A DNA stretch of 64,000 nucleotides from Comamonas sp. Y33R10-2 (GCF_019355935.1 NZ_CP079925.1:1426001-1490000); one strand, 5' to 3'; shown: positions 1 to 9,515, counted from the stretch's first letter. Notes: generated by a model from the letters alone, not told the origin. Program-made: numbers and translations.

Positions 1-158
1 GCACGCTGGTGGCTTGGTTGTTGGCGGGTGGCTGGGTGCTGATCTGGGCTCTGGGCTTGTGGCGTTTGCTATCTGCAGTTCAACAGCTGTCCAGCCCTTT
101 CAGGTTGACTCGCCATGAGCTCAAATCAGACTGGAACGCTTTGAAGGAGAAGATTTGA
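1..158 (+). CDS. Phage-holin-family (YqjE-like) membrane protein, C-terminal end
   Basis: The window opens inside a reading frame that ends with TGA at 156-158. The visible 52 residues contain one strongly hydrophobic, Trp/Leu/Gly-rich membrane segment followed by a short charged tail ending in LKEKI. This fits the C-terminal end of the small membrane proteins annotated as phage holin family / YqjE, which in proteobacteria sit next to YqjD-type and YqjK-type genes. The next gene starts 2 bases after the stop, as expected for one operon. The N-terminus lies outside the window, so the family call rests on the hydrophobic pattern and the neighbour. Confidence 0.5.
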   Translation, partial: TLVAWLLAGGWVLIWALGLWRLLSAVQQLSSPFRLTRHELKSDWNALKEKI

Positions 159-160
159 CT

Positions 161-529
161 ATGAACTCATCTCCTGAATTAACGACCGCTGAAAGCTTGG
201 TAAAGCCTGCTGGCTTGCCCCCCAGCCTCTGGGATGACGCAACGCTTGAGCAAAAGCAGATGCTCTCGCGCATTTCGCGCCAGCGCTCGCGTATCAAGGG
301 TCGCGCTTCGGCCAAAGCACAAGCTTTGGCGCTGCGCGAAACACAGCCAACTCAGGTTGATAGCAATGCGTCGCTGCCAGAGCGTTTGCTGACCTTTGTG
401 CGTTTGCATCCTGTCGCAACGGCTGCCGCTGGTGCGCTGCTGATGGTCATTGGGCCGCGCAAATTGATTCGTTGGGGTACTGTGGCCATGCCTTGGGTAA
501 TGAAGTTGCAGCAGCGTGACCGCAGCTAA
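161..529 (+). CDS. Small membrane-associated protein, YqjK-like position
   Basis: A 122-residue protein. I start it at the ATG at 161, which has GGAGA about 10 bases upstream, rather than at the TTG at 155 that overlaps the previous stop codon. Residues 1-70 are polar and include a basic stretch (RISRQRSRIKGRASAKA); residues 83-110 hold one hydrophobic segment containing a GPRKLIRWG turn, and the tail is basic. This is the layout of the small YqjK-like protein that follows YqjE in many proteobacteria, but sequence similarity is not strong enough to name it. Function is unknown; the operon is associated with stress and membrane or ribosome association in enterics. A terminator follows at 560-598. 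Confidence 0.6.
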   Translation: MNSSPELTTAESLVKPAGLPPSLWDDATLEQKQMLSRISRQRSRIKGRASAKAQALALRETQPTQVDSNASLPERLLTFVRLHPVATAAAGALLMVIGPRKLIRWGTVAMPWVMKLQQRDRS

Positions 530-559
530 TTGCGCAGCTAGCTGATTCGCCCCATATAA

Positions 560-598
560 AAAAGCCCGCCAGACTTAGGTCTGGCGGGCTTTTTCTTT
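560..598. terminator. Intrinsic terminator, bidirectional
   Basis: A 13-bp stem (AAGCCCGCCAGAC and its complement) with a 3-nt loop, flanked by A and T runs on both sides. It lies between the convergent small membrane gene and pyrD, so it can end both transcripts. Confidence 0.9.
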
Positions 599-660
599 GT
601 TGGCGGGCGGGCTGCAACAAGCTCGTGCATACAAGGAGCGCACGTAATCAAAGCACGTAG

Positions 661-1707
661 TTAACGCATTATTGCGATGGCCTCAGCCGACTCTTTCACC
701 AAGTCTGGCCCGCGATAGATGAGGCCGCTGTAGATTTGCACCACATCAGCACCCGCCTCAATTTTGCTCACGGCATCTGATCCGCTCAGAATGCCGCCCA
801 CGCCAATGATAGGAAAGCCGCTGCCCAAAGCCGAGCGCAGTTGGCGAATGACTTGATTGCTGGCTTGCAGCACCGGGGCGCCAGACAGGCCGCCGGCTTC
901 TTCTGCATGCTGCAGTCCCTTCACGGCATCGCGGCTGAGGGTGGTGTTGGTGGCTATCACCCCATCCATGCCGTGGCGCTGCAGTGTGGCGGCGATGACG
1001 CTCACTTGCTCTTCATCCAGATCTGGTGCGATTTTGACAAACACGGGTGTGCGTTTGCCATGCTGGCTAGACAGTTGCTCACGGCGGTTGGCAATGGCGC
1101 CAAGCAAGGAATCCAGTGCCTCATCACTTTGCAGAGCGCGCAGGTTCTTGGTGTTGGGGGAGCTAATGTTCACCGTCACGTAGTCGGCGTGGGGGTACAC
1201 ACCGTCAAGTGCCTTGATGTAATCGCTAGTGGCTTCTTCGATAGGGGTGGCGGCGTTCTTGCCGATGTTCAGGCCCAGCAGCATGGGGCCGCCCTTGGCT
1301 CTTACTTGTGAGCGACGTACATTGGCTAAAAAGGCGTCCAAGCCGTCGTTGTTAAAGCCCAGGCGGTTGATCAGCGCATTCTTTTCAGGGATGCGGAACA
1401 TGCGCGGCTTGGGGTTGCCGGGCTGGGGCAGTGGCGTGACAGTGCCAACTTCCACGAAGCCAAAGCCCATGGCGGCCAGCGCATCGATACAGCGCGCATT
1501 TTTATCCAGACCTGCGGCCATGCCCACGCGGTTGGGGAACTTCAGTCCCGCCAGCTCGATGGGGTCTTGCACCATGGTGCGTGACCATGCGCATTGCAGC
1601 AGCGTGTTCTGACCCTTGGCCATGAGATTCATGGTGAGGTCGTGAGCCGCTTCGGGGTCCATGCCGAAAAGAATGGGACGAGTCAGAGAGTAAGGAATAA
1701 GAGACAT
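661..1707 (-). CDS. pyrD: Dihydroorotate dehydrogenase (quinone), class 2
   Basis: Fourth step of pyrimidine synthesis: oxidises dihydroorotate to orotate with FMN and passes electrons to membrane quinone. At 348 residues it matches class 2 enzymes. The N-terminal helix ([15 protein letters not shown]) is the membrane-contacting element; the flavin site shows MAAGLDKN near residue 63, the catalytic serine lies in NISSPNT near 175, and the phosphate site has GVGGI and YSGLIYRGP near the C-terminus. An in-frame ATG at 1743 would add 12 residues, but MSLIPYSL matches where the family begins, so I use 1707. It is divergent from rpiA with only 34 bp between starts. Downstream lies the terminator at 560-598. 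Confidence 0.95.
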   Translation of the reverse strand: MSLIPYSLTRPILFGMDPEAAHDLTMNLMAKGQNTLLQCAWSRTMVQDPIELAGLKFPNRVGMAAGLDKNARCIDALAAMGFGFVEVGTVTPLPQPGNPKPRMFRIPEKNALINRLGFNNDGLDAFLANVRRSQVRAKGGPMLLGLNIGKNAATPIEEATSDYIKALDGVYPHADYVTVNISSPNTKNLRALQSDEALDSLLGAIANRREQLSSQHGKRTPVFVKIAPDLDEEQVSVIAATLQRHGMDGVIATNTTLSRDAVKGLQHAEEAGGLSGAPVLQASNQVIRQLRSALGSGFPIIGVGGILSGSDAVSKIEAGADVVQIYSGLIYRGPDLVKESAEAIAIMR

Positions 1708-1741
1708 GAGGATAATCGCAGGATTTTCTGGATTTTCACTC

Positions 1742-2440
1742 ATGACGACACCTGCTGCACCCCTTTCTCAAGATGAACTGAAAACTTTGGTGGGGCAAGC
1801 TGCCCTGAAATATGTAGTAGCCGGTGAAATTGTGGGCGTGGGCACAGGCTCCACCGTCAACAAGTTCATCGATGCTCTGGCCACCATCAAGGATCAAATT
1901 CCTGGTGCGGTTTCAAGCTCCGTGGCAAGCACTGAGCGTTTGAAGGCACTGGGCATCACCGTGTTCGATGCCAATGAAGTAACACGCTTGGCCGTGTACA
2001 TCGATGGCGCAGATGAAATCGATGGCAAGGGCTATATGGTCAAGGGCGGCGGCGCTGCGCTGACGCGCGAAAAGATTGTGGCGGCGCTGGCTGACCGCTT
2101 TGTCTGCATTGCCGATGAATCCAAATTGGTGAACGTGCTGGGTAATTTTCCACTGCCTGTGGAAGTGATTCCCATGGCTGCTGCCCAGATTGCCCGTCGC
2201 GTTGAAGGCATGGGAGCTGAAGTGACTGCGCAGATCCGCATGAAGGACGGCGCTGCTTTGGTGACTGACAACGGCCAGCATATTCTGGATGTGCGCGGTC
2301 TGAAGATCGCGGACCCTCTTGCGTTTGAGTCTGAAGTCAACCAGTGGCCTGGCGTGGTGACTGTTGGCGTGTTTGCGCACCAAAAGGCGGTTGTTTGCTT
2401 GCTGGGTACAGCGCAAGGCGTGCAGACGCTGGAGTATTAA
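1742..2440 (+). CDS. rpiA: Ribose-5-phosphate isomerase A
   Basis: Interconverts ribose 5-phosphate and ribulose 5-phosphate in the non-oxidative pentose phosphate pathway. The 232-residue product has the phosphate loop [10 protein letters not shown] near residue 30, the active-site acids in IDGADEID near 84, and the catalytic lysine and glutamate in [12 protein letters not shown] near 97. The upstream in-frame start at 1706 would add 12 residues with no family counterpart, so ATG 1742 is chosen. Its start overlaps, on the opposite strand, the longest possible pyrD start. A terminator follows the stop. Confidence 0.95.
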   Translation: MTTPAAPLSQDELKTLVGQAALKYVVAGEIVGVGTGSTVNKFIDALATIKDQIPGAVSSSVASTERLKALGITVFDANEVTRLAVYIDGADEIDGKGYMVKGGGAALTREKIVAALADRFVCIADESKLVNVLGNFPLPVEVIPMAAAQIARRVEGMGAEVTAQIRMKDGAALVTDNGQHILDVRGLKIADPLAFESEVNQWPGVVTVGVFAHQKAVVCLLGTAQGVQTLEY

Positions 2441-2467
2441 GCCTTAGCCTGGTTTGAGCGCTAATTG

Positions 2468-2503
2468 AAAGAGCCACCGGCGTAATGCTAGTGGCTCTTT
2501 TTA
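2468..2503 (+). terminator. Intrinsic terminator after rpiA
   Basis: A 10-bp stem AAAGAGCCAC / GTGGCTCTTT with a 13-nt loop and a T run, 27 bases after the rpiA stop. Confidence 0.85.
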
Positions 2504-2506
2504 TGA

Positions 2507-2560
2507 ATTTGATAGCTGTGAGTCCTTGTTTGATCAGGACTTGAGGCCTTTTTAAAGACT
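2507..2560. repeat. GTCCTT/AAGGAC dispersed repeat, copy 1
   Basis: Begins TTTGATAGCTG and carries an inverted core AGTCCT-N9-AGGACT, then a GGCCTTTTTAAA edge. Related copies occur at 41668, 57207 and, in coding sequence, inside xseA. Function unknown; it directly follows the rpiA terminator. Confidence 0.55.
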
Positions 2561-2789
2561 ACTAATTAGGTATTGCTAGATCCGATTTTTTGAACTTATG
2601 CATTTTGTCGGCACTTTCGCAGTGCTTATCTAGGACAGTCTGTTGTGCCATTGGCGCCTCAAAAGACTATTGCGCTGTGGCAAGCTAGCCTTATCTGTAA
2701 AAAGCATTTGCTTTGATGAAACACGCGAAGGAAGTAATTGACTGAAGCAATTAACCGACGCAAGCAAGCGAAGCAAGAGATTGAATTTG
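2561..2789. other. Intergenic DNA before the dioxygenase gene
   Basis: With the terminator and repeat just upstream, this completes a 349-bp gap between rpiA and the dioxygenase. I see no convincing promoter or RNA; GAAGCAAGAGA just upstream of 2790 may serve as a weak ribosome binding site. Confidence 0.4.
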
Positions 2790-3734
2790 ATGCGTAAACG
2801 TACGCTTTTGTCCCTGAGTGCAGCGGCTGCGGCGGTTGTTGGCGGGGGCTGGAAGGCTTATTCCATGAACTCTATTTCGAACACCGTGCTGCCCGAGCAT
2901 TTGTTGCAGCAACTCAAACCCTCACCGCGTATGCCGGTCATGTTTATTGGCCATGGTAGCCCCATGAATGTGATTGAGGACACACACTGGCGCCAGAGCT
3001 GGAAGGCGATGGGCCAAGAACTCAGCGCAAAAGGTATCGCCCCGCAGCTGATTTTGTGCGTGTCGGCCCACTGGCTGAGCGAAAGCGACTGGTCGCTGAC
3101 CGGCATGGCCCAGCCGCGCACGATCCATGATTTTGGCGGCTTTCCGCAAGAGCTGTTCGACCAACGCTATCCAGCGCCCGGTGCGCCCGAGGTCGCCAAG
3201 CAGTTGGCGGCGCAGTTGCATTCGCCTTTAGACAACTCTGCCCTGTTGGTTGATCACGATTGGGGCTTTGACCATGGCACGTGGTCGGTGCTGCTGCCCA
3301 TGTTTCCCGAGGCGAAAATCCCGGTCATGCAACTGAGCATGCCTTACGGGCTAGCGCCTGAGAAGCATTTTGAGATGGGCCGCCAGCTGCGTGCGCTGCG
3401 CGATAAGGGCGTTTTGATTGTGGGCAGTGGCAACGTGGTGCACAACCTGCGCGCTATGCGTCGCGATGTGGCGGACAACCAAGCGTTTGATTGGACGATT
3501 CAGTTTGACAACGAAGTGCAGCAGCGTTTTGACAGCGGCAATTTGGCGGACTTGAGCACTTTCTTAGACTGGGGGCCGCAGGCGCGTTTGGCACACCCCA
3601 CGCATGACCACTATTTGCCATTGCTTTACGCCGCCGGTGCAGTGCAAGATGGCGAAGCACCGCGCATTTTTAACGCGGCCTATCAATATGGGGCGCTGTC
3701 TATGCGTTCAGCCATTTGGGGTTTGAACGCTTGA
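2790..3734 (+). CDS. ygiD: 4,5-DOPA-type extradiol dioxygenase (YgiD/LigB family)
   Basis: A 314-residue class III extradiol ring-cleavage dioxygenase. The family binds Fe or Zn and in E. coli YgiD cleaves L-DOPA. Metal-site landmarks are visible: FIGHGSPMN near residue 54, SAHW near 93, HDFGGFP near 115, and HDWGFDHGTWS near 156. E. coli YgiD begins close to the RMPVMFIGHG block, so here an extra stretch of about 45 residues precedes it, with MRKRTLLSLSAAAAAVVGGG resembling a signal or anchor. I start at ATG 2790; a TTG at 2781 and an internal ATG at 2868 (MNSIS) are alternatives, the latter giving a cytosolic enzyme. The physiological substrate cannot be told from context. Confidence 0.85.
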   Translation: MRKRTLLSLSAAAAAVVGGGWKAYSMNSISNTVLPEHLLQQLKPSPRMPVMFIGHGSPMNVIEDTHWRQSWKAMGQELSAKGIAPQLILCVSAHWLSESDWSLTGMAQPRTIHDFGGFPQELFDQRYPAPGAPEVAKQLAAQLHSPLDNSALLVDHDWGFDHGTWSVLLPMFPEAKIPVMQLSMPYGLAPEKHFEMGRQLRALRDKGVLIVGSGNVVHNLRAMRRDVADNQAFDWTIQFDNEVQQRFDSGNLADLSTFLDWGPQARLAHPTHDHYLPLLYAAGAVQDGEAPRIFNAAYQYGALSMRSAIWGLNA

Positions 3735-3780
3735 GGGTTGAGTTTCAGTCCGCTTGTGCTTGGATTTCTGAAAATTTAGG

Positions 3781-3836
3781 TGTTTTAAGCTTGTAGTCAA
3801 AGTAATTCAAGCATATGTAGCTACTGAATTGATAGT
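3781..3836. repeat. Degenerate dispersed repeat
   Basis: Reads TTTTAAGCTTGTAGTCAAAG ... GTAGCTACTGAATTGATAGT, the reverse orientation of the TTTGATAGCT-type edge seen at 2507 and 41668. Similarity is partial; grouping is by eye. Confidence 0.35.
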
Positions 3837-3849
3837 GTCGCAGGCATAA

Positions 3850-3886
3850 AAAAAGAGCAACGATTTTGAACCGGTTGCTCTTTTTG
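3850..3886. terminator. Bidirectional intrinsic terminator
   Basis: AAAAAGAGCAAC pairs with GTTGCTCTTTTT across a 13-nt loop. It sits between the convergent dioxygenase and aminotransferase genes and has A and T runs for both directions. Confidence 0.85.
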
Positions 3887-3916
3887 GTTTCAGGGCCGTG
3901 ACCCTGAAGGCTGACC

Positions 3917-5113
3917 TTAGATCACTGCAGCGATGGCCTTGCAGACATGCTCAATGTTCTTGCTGTTCAGCGCAGCCACGCACATGCGGCCGGTGTCTGT
4001 GCCGTACACGCCGAATTCGGAGCGCAGGCGAACCATTTGCTCTTTAGAGAGGCCGGAGTACGAGAACATGCCGATTTGGGTGGTGATGAAGGACATGTCT
4101 TGCGTCACGCCAGCAGCCTTCAGGCCATCCACCAGCTTTTGGCGCATGGCCTTGATGCGCACACGCATCTCGCCGAGTTCAGCTTCCCACTGAGCGTACA
4201 GCTCGGGGTTGTTCAGCACGGCAGCCACCACAGCGCCACCATGTGTTGGTGGGTTGGAGTAATTGGTGCGGATGACAATCTTCAGCTGGCTCAGCACGCG
4301 AGCGGCTTCGTCCTTATCGGCAGCGACCACGGACAGGGCGCCGACGCGTTCACCGTACAGGCTGAAGCTCTTGGAGAAAGAGGTGGACACAAAAATGTCC
4401 AGACCCGCGGCGACGAACTTGGCGATCACAGCGCCGTCTTCGGCGATGCCGTAGCCAAAGCCTTGGTAAGCCATATCGAGGAAGGCAACCAGACCCTTGG
4501 CCTTAACCACTGCAATCACTTCTTCCCACTGAGCGGCGGTGATGTCGTAGCCGGTAGGGTTGTGGCAGCAAGCGTGCAGCACGACCACGGTGCCAGCAGC
4601 GGCAGCGTTCAGATCCGCCAGCATTCCAGCGAAGTCGATGGAGCGAGTCGCCGCATCGTAGTAAGAATAGGTGCCGACTTCAAAACCTGCGTTTTGGAAG
4701 ATGGCCTTGTGGTTTTCCCAGCTGGGGTTGGAGATCAGAACCTTGGCGTTGGGGTTGATCTTCTTCAAGAAGTCAGCGCCAATCTTCAGGCCGCCCGTGC
4801 CGCCAATGGCTTGCACGGTGGAAACGCGGCCAGACTTGACCACGTCAGACTCAGCACCAAACACCAAAGCCTTGACGCCGTTGTCGTAAGCGGCGATACC
4901 GTCGATAGGCAGGTAGCCACGGGCGGTGGGCTTTTCCATCATGGCCTTTTCAGCGGCCTGCACGCACTGCAGCAAGGGCAGCTTGCCGTTGTCGTCGAAG
5001 TACACGCCCACGCCCAGGTTCACTTTGCTGGGGTTGGTGTCAGCATTGAATTGATCGTTCAGACCCAAGATAGGGTCGCGAGGAGCCATTTCGACGGCGG
5101 TAAACAGAGACAT
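3917..5113 (-). CDS. Aspartate/aromatic amino acid aminotransferase, class I
   Basis: PLP-dependent transaminase of the AspC/TyrB type, 398 residues, the normal family length. It transfers amino groups between aspartate, tyrosine or phenylalanine and 2-oxoglutarate. Visible landmarks: NLGVGVYFDDNGKLPLL near residue 32, the cofactor contact HACCHNPTG near 190, AYQGFGYG near 223, and the PLP lysine in STSFSKSFSLYGERVG near 250. C-terminal arginine lies in GRMCVAALN. The start MSLFTAVE is standard for the family. I cannot separate AspC from TyrB specificity by eye, so no symbol is given. It is divergent from uvrB across about 175 bp. Confidence 0.93.
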   Translation of the reverse strand: MSLFTAVEMAPRDPILGLNDQFNADTNPSKVNLGVGVYFDDNGKLPLLQCVQAAEKAMMEKPTARGYLPIDGIAAYDNGVKALVFGAESDVVKSGRVSTVQAIGGTGGLKIGADFLKKINPNAKVLISNPSWENHKAIFQNAGFEVGTYSYYDAATRSIDFAGMLADLNAAAAGTVVVLHACCHNPTGYDITAAQWEEVIAVVKAKGLVAFLDMAYQGFGYGIAEDGAVIAKFVAAGLDIFVSTSFSKSFSLYGERVGALSVVAADKDEAARVLSQLKIVIRTNYSNPPTHGGAVVAAVLNNPELYAQWEAELGEMRVRIKAMRQKLVDGLKAAGVTQDMSFITTQIGMFSYSGLSKEQMVRLRSEFGVYGTDTGRMCVAALNSKNIEHVCKAIAAVI

Positions 5114-5233
5114 GAAAAATCCTTGAGGGATAGAAATAAGTCAGGTCACCCCCAATTACTAAGATAGAGCGCGTGTTGTCGAGTGCGATGGGCGCTGAGC
5201 TCGAACAAACGCTGCAGCCTAGGTTAGGCTTGA

Positions 5234-5266
5234 GGGTTAGCCAGCCATTCTACTCCGCGCTAACCC
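5234..5266. promoter_or_regulatory. Inverted repeat upstream of uvrB
   Basis: GGGTTAGC (5234-5241) and GCTAACCC (5259-5266) form an 8-bp inverted repeat with a 17-bp spacer, 23 bases before the chosen uvrB start. It is not a LexA box (CTGT-N8-ACAG). It may be an operator or a 5'-UTR stem. Confidence 0.35.
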
Positions 5267-5288
5267 TATGCGCCACGGACATGACACC

Positions 5289-7355
5289 ATGCAAGAACAA
5301 GATATGACTGCTGAGCCGCAAGGCCGTTTTGTGCAATACCCAGACTCGCCATTTGAGCTGTTTCAGCCCTATCAACCGGCGGGCGATCAGCCTGCGGCCA
5401 TTGAAAAGCTGGTGGAAGGTGTCAATGACGGTGAAACCTATCAAACGCTGCTGGGCGTGACTGGCTCGGGCAAAACCTTCACCATGGCCAATGTGATTGC
5501 CCGCTTGGGTCGCCCGGCCATTGTGTTTGCGCCTAATAAGACGCTGGCTGCGCAGCTGTACTCAGAGTTCAGAGAGTTTTTTCCAAAAAACGCTGTGGAG
5601 TATTTTGTCAGCTACTACGACTACTACCAGCCTGAAGCCTATGTGCCCCAGCGCGACCTGTTCATTGAAAAGGACAGCGCTATCAATGAGCACATTGAGC
5701 AGATGCGCCTGTCGTGCACCAAAAGCATCATGGAGCGCCGCGATGTAGTGATTGTGGCCACGGTCTCGGCCATATACGGCATTGGCGAGCCTGAAAGTTA
5801 TCACCGCATGATCATGACGCTGCGCACCGGCGACACGCTGAACCAGCGTGATGCGATTGCGCAACTGATTCGCATGCAGTATCAGCGCAACGATCAAGAT
5901 TTCTCTCGCGGCACTTTCCGCGTGCGCGGCGATACGATTGATGTCTTTCCGGCCGAGCATTCCGAGCTGGCCGTGCGCATTGAGCTGTTTGACGACGAGG
6001 TAGAAAGCCTGCAGCTGTTTGACCCGCTGACAGGCCGTGTGCGCCAAAATATTCCGCGCTTTACCGTCTACCCCAGTAGTCACTACGTCACACCGCGCGA
6101 CAAGGTACTGGAGGCGGTGGAGACGATTAAAGAAGAGCTGTCCGAGCGCCTAAAGCAACTGGTAGGAATGGGTAAGTTGGTAGAAGCTCAGCGGCTTGAG
6201 CAGCGCACCCGCTTTGACTTGGAAATGCTCAGCGAAGTAGGGCATTGCAAAGGCATTGAGAACTACACCCGCCATCTCTCTGCGTCTAACCCCGGCGATC
6301 CGCCCAGCACGCTCACCGACTACATGCCGCGCGATTCGATCATGTTTTTGGATGAGAGCCATCAAATGATTGGCCAGCTTAACGCCATGTACAACGGCGA
6401 CCGGGCGCGCAAGACCACGCTGGTTGAGTATGGCTTTCGCTTGCTTTCCGCACTCGATAACCGCCCGCTTAAATTTAAAGAGTTTGAGCAGCGCATGCGC
6501 CAAGTGGTGTTTGTCTCGGCTACGCCGGCCGATTATGAAAAAACCCATGCCGGCCAAGTCGTTGAGCAGGTGGTGCGCCCGACGGGCTTGCTAGACCCGT
6601 TGATTGAGGTGCGCCCCGCTACTCATCAAGTTGATGATGTGCTGCAAGAAATTCGTATACGCTCGCAAAAGCATGAGCGCGTACTCATCACCACGCTGAC
6701 CAAGCGCATGGCCGAGCAATTGACCGACTATTTGACGGACAACGGCGTGAAGGTGCGCTATCTACACTCCGATGTGGACACGGTAGAGCGCGTAGAAATC
6801 ATCCGCGATCTGCGTTTGGGCGCGTTTGATGTGCTGGTTGGCATCAATTTGCTGCGCGAAGGCTTGGATATTCCCGAAGTCTCGCTAGTGGCGATTTTGG
6901 ACGCGGACAAAGAAGGCTTTTTGCGTGCCGAGCGTAGCCTGATCCAGACCATAGGCCGCGCCGCGCGTAACGTGAACGGCAAAGCGATTTTGTACGCAGA
7001 CCGCATTACGGAGTCGATGAAAAAGGCAATTGGCGAGACCGAGCGGCGCCGTGAAAAGCAAAAGCTTTTCAATCAAGAAAACGGAATTGTTCCTAAACAG
7101 ATTGTCAAGAGGGTGAAAGACCTGATTGATGGTGTTTACAGCGAGAAAAGCGGCAAAGAGGCTGAACGTTTGCAAGATCAGGCTTTGCAAAAAGCGCGTG
7201 TTGAAGATATGTCTGAAAAAGATATCGCTAAAGAAATCAAGCGCTTGGAAAAGCAAATGCTCGAACACGCGAAGAATTTGGAGTTCGAGCAGGCTGGACG
7301 CGTTCGCGATCAACTGTCGCTACTCAAACAGCAGCTGTTTGGGGCAAATCCGTAG
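5289..7355 (+). CDS. uvrB: Excinuclease ABC subunit B
   Basis: DNA-damage recognition helicase of nucleotide excision repair; acts with UvrA and UvrC. Domains in order: Walker [13 protein letters not shown] near residue 58, the damage-gripping beta-hairpin around [13 protein letters not shown] near 115, helicase motif [11 protein letters not shown] near 358, motif [14 protein letters not shown] near 525, motif QTIGRAARN near 561, and a C-terminal UVR coiled coil (EIKRLEKQM ... [12 protein letters not shown]) that binds UvrC. About 688 residues, typical. Three in-frame ATGs (5268, 5289, 5304) are possible; none has a strong Shine-Dalgarno. No LexA box was seen upstream. Confidence 0.95.
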   Translation: MQEQDMTAEPQGRFVQYPDSPFELFQPYQPAGDQPAAIEKLVEGVNDGETYQTLLGVTGSGKTFTMANVIARLGRPAIVFAPNKTLAAQLYSEFREFFPKNAVEYFVSYYDYYQPEAYVPQRDLFIEKDSAINEHIEQMRLSCTKSIMERRDVVIVATVSAIYGIGEPESYHRMIMTLRTGDTLNQRDAIAQLIRMQYQRNDQDFSRGTFRVRGDTIDVFPAEHSELAVRIELFDDEVESLQLFDPLTGRVRQNIPRFTVYPSSHYVTPRDKVLEAVETIKEELSERLKQLVGMGKLVEAQRLEQRTRFDLEMLSEVGHCKGIENYTRHLSASNPGDPPSTLTDYMPRDSIMFLDESHQMIGQLNAMYNGDRARKTTLVEYGFRLLSALDNRPLKFKEFEQRMRQVVFVSATPADYEKTHAGQVVEQVVRPTGLLDPLIEVRPATHQVDDVLQEIRIRSQKHERVLITTLTKRMAEQLTDYLTDNGVKVRYLHSDVDTVERVEIIRDLRLGAFDVLVGINLLREGLDIPEVSLVAILDADKEGFLRAERSLIQTIGRAARNVNGKAILYADRITESMKKAIGETERRREKQKLFNQENGIVPKQIVKRVKDLIDGVYSEKSGKEAERLQDQALQKARVEDMSEKDIAKEIKRLEKQMLEHAKNLEFEQAGRVRDQLSLLKQQLFGANP

Positions 7356-7369
7356 GACTGTGCCTTCAG

Positions 7370-7414
7370 TTTTGTCGGGGTTATTACGTGGGCGTGAGCG
7401 GTTACCCGACAAAA
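7370..7414. promoter_or_regulatory. 10-bp inverted repeat between uvrB and iscR
   Basis: TTTTGTCGGG (7370-7379) and CCCGACAAAA (7405-7414) are perfect complements, 25 nt apart. The right arm overlaps the -35 region of the candidate iscR promoter, so it may be an operator for IscR or another regulator, or the uvrB terminator (the distal arm lacks a T run). Confidence 0.4.
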
Positions 7415-7436
7415 TTAATGGGGAATGTGCTATACT
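7408..7436 (+). promoter_or_regulatory. Candidate iscR promoter (extended -10)
   Basis: TGCTATACT gives an extended -10 with TATACT at 7431-7436; GACAAA at 7408-7413 lies 17 bp upstream and is a weak -35. The leader to the iscR start would be about 140 nt. Confidence 0.45.
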
Positions 7437-7584
7437 TCGATCAAACACTCAACAACAAACTTCCCTCACAGAAGGGCTCTGAACCTAATTGCAGGACGGA
7501 GTAAGGGCGGAGACTGTGCTCGTTTAGGTGACTGTGACCAGGCGGGCGTTTCTGTAGCTAACAATCCTGACTGAAGGAGCTCAT

Positions 7585-8121
7585 ATGCGTCTTACAACTA
7601 AAGGCCGCTTTGCGGTCACCGCGATGATCGACCTGGCTTTGCGCCAGAACAACGGCCCCGTGACATTGGCAGCGATCAGCCAACGTCAGCAAATTTCGCT
7701 GTCTTATTTGGAGCAGCTGTTTGGCAAGCTGCGTCGTCACGAGCTGGTGGAATCCACCCGTGGTCCTGGCGGCGGCTACACCTTGGCCCGCAAGGCCACT
7801 GACATCACTGTGGCAGACATCATCGTCTCGGTGGACGAGCCTATTGATGCGACCCAGTGTGGCGGCAAAGAAAATTGTCTGGGCGAAGCAGGTCGCTGCA
7901 TGACTCACGAGCTGTGGGCTGCACTGAACACACGCATGGTGGAATTTTTGGATTCCGTCACGCTGCAAAAGCTGGTGGACGAGCAGCTCGCCAAGGGTAT
8001 CCAGATTGAGGATAAGCCCGTGGTTCGCCGCGCCATCTCCACAGCTCCTGTTGTCAAGCCTATCCGCGTGAATGCACCGAACTCGGTGTTTGCGCTGGGT
8101 AACGCCTTCGCTAAATCCTGA
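7585..8121 (+). CDS. iscR: Rrf2-family iron-sulfur regulator IscR
   Basis: Transcription factor that binds a [2Fe-2S] cluster and represses the isc genes when clusters are abundant. The 178-residue protein has the Rrf2 winged helix (MRLTTKGRFAVTAMIDLAL; LSYLEQLFGKLR; STRGPGGGYTLAR) and the ligand set Cys-x5-Cys-x6-Cys followed by MTHELW near residues 92-110. As I recall E. coli IscR, the second spacing has one residue fewer. Shine-Dalgarno GAAGGAG precedes ATG 7585. It heads the isc locus; a 173-bp gap separates it from iscS. Confidence 0.95.
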   Translation: MRLTTKGRFAVTAMIDLALRQNNGPVTLAAISQRQQISLSYLEQLFGKLRRHELVESTRGPGGGYTLARKATDITVADIIVSVDEPIDATQCGGKENCLGEAGRCMTHELWAALNTRMVEFLDSVTLQKLVDEQLAKGIQIEDKPVVRRAISTAPVVKPIRVNAPNSVFALGNAFAKS

Positions 8122-8294
8122 TTGGGCTGCCGCTCAAGCTGAGTTTGAGCGGTAACTTAATCGGTTAAAGCCTGATTCCGATAGTCAGGGCAAAAAAGCA
8201 TGCACGGCTGTGCGGCATGTTTCTTCGCCTTGGCCGCACCTAGAGTGCATCGATTTCCTCACGATCTGTCAGCCAATAACAAGATGAGCCAGTC

Positions 8295-9515
8295 ATGGAC
8301 ATGACCCCGCACTTTCCCATTTATCTCGACTACGGCGCAACTACTCCTATGGATCCTCGCGTTGTTGACGCAATGATTCCTTGGTTGCGTGAGCACTTTG
8401 GTAACGCAGCATCGCGTAGCCATGCTTGGGGCTGGGAAGCTGAAGAAGCGATTGAGAACGCCCGCAAACAAGTGGCCGATCTGATCAATGCTGATCCGCG
8501 CGAAATCGTGTGGACCAGCGGTGCGACCGAGTCTGACAATCTGGCCATCAAGGGCGCTGCGCACTTCTACCAAGGCAAGGGCAAGCACCTGATCACGGTG
8601 AAAACCGAGCACAAGGCTGTGCTTGACACCATGCGTGAGCTGGAGCGTCAAGGCTTTGAAGTCACTTACCTAGATGTCAATGAAAACGGTCTGTTGGATC
8701 TGGAAGTGTTCAAGGCGGCAATCCGTCCTGACACCATTCTGGCTAGCGTGATGGCTGTGAACAATGAAATCGGTGTGGTTCAGGATCTGAACGCCATCGG
8801 TGCGCTGTGCCGCGAAAAGGGCATCATCTTCCACGTGGATGCTGCACAAGCCTCCGGCAAGATGGTTTTGGATATGCAAAACATGCCCATCGATTTGATG
8901 AGCTTGGCATCGCACAAGACTTATGGCCCTAAGGGTATCGGTGCTCTGTACGTGCGCCGCAAGCCTCGTGTGCGTCTTGAAGCGCAAATGCACGGCGGCG
9001 GTCATGAGCGCGGTATGCGCTCGGGTACGCTGGCTACGCACCAGATCGTGGGTATGGGTGAGGCTTTCCGCATCGCCAAGGAAGAGATGCCTAAGGACAT
9101 GGAGCACGCTCGTGCCCTGCGTCAACGCCTGCTCGACGGCCTGAAGGATTTGGAGCAAGTCTTTGTGAACGGTGACATGGAGAACGGCGTTCCCCATTAC
9201 CTGAACATGAGCTTCAACTACGTTGAAGGCGAGTCTTTGATCATGGGTATCAAGGGTCTGGCCGTGTCTTCTGGCTCAGCTTGCACCTCTGCCAGCCTGG
9301 AGCCCAGCTATGTGTTGCGTGCCTTAGGCCGCAGCGATGAGCTGGCTCACAGCTCGCTGCGCATGACTTTTGGTCGCTTTACGACTGAAGAAGAAATTGA
9401 CTACGCAATCAAGACGATTCGTGAAAACGTGTTGAAGCTGCGCGAATTGAGCCCACTGTGGGAGATGTTTAAAGACGGCATCGACCTCAGCACTATTCAA
9501 TGGGCTGCACACTAA
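8295..9515 (+). CDS. iscS: Cysteine desulfurase IscS
   Basis: PLP enzyme that takes sulfur from cysteine and hands it to IscU for Fe-S cluster building, and also to tRNA thiolation. 406 residues. N-terminal [14 protein letters not shown], cofactor contacts TSGATESDN near 75 and VDAAQASGK near 183, PLP lysine in [11 protein letters not shown] near 209, and the catalytic cysteine in the mobile loop [13 protein letters not shown] near 331. The C-terminus [13 protein letters not shown] is the IscU-binding tail. A second ATG at 8301 is possible. iscU follows 34 bp downstream. Confidence 0.96.
   Translation: MDMTPHFPIYLDYGATTPMDPRVVDAMIPWLREHFGNAASRSHAWGWEAEEAIENARKQVADLINADPREIVWTSGATESDNLAIKGAAHFYQGKGKHLITVKTEHKAVLDTMRELERQGFEVTYLDVNENGLLDLEVFKAAIRPDTILASVMAVNNEIGVVQDLNAIGALCREKGIIFHVDAAQASGKMVLDMQNMPIDLMSLASHKTYGPKGIGALYVRRKPRVRLEAQMHGGGHERGMRSGTLATHQIVGMGEAFRIAKEEMPKDMEHARALRQRLLDGLKDLEQVFVNGDMENGVPHYLNMSFNYVEGESLIMGIKGLAVSSGSACTSASLEPSYVLRALGRSDELAHSSLRMTFGRFTTEEEIDYAIKTIRENVLKLRELSPLWEMFKDGIDLSTIQWAAH

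Noticed and set aside
3947..5167. 406-codon open frame on the + strand opposite the aminotransferase gene
   Set aside because: It is antisense to a gene with full class I aminotransferase motifs, has His/Gly-rich composition typical of a shadow frame, and shows no family motif.
5114..5288. LexA box upstream of uvrB
   Set aside because: No CTGT-N8-ACAG-like site; only the unrelated GGGTTAGC inverted repeat is present.
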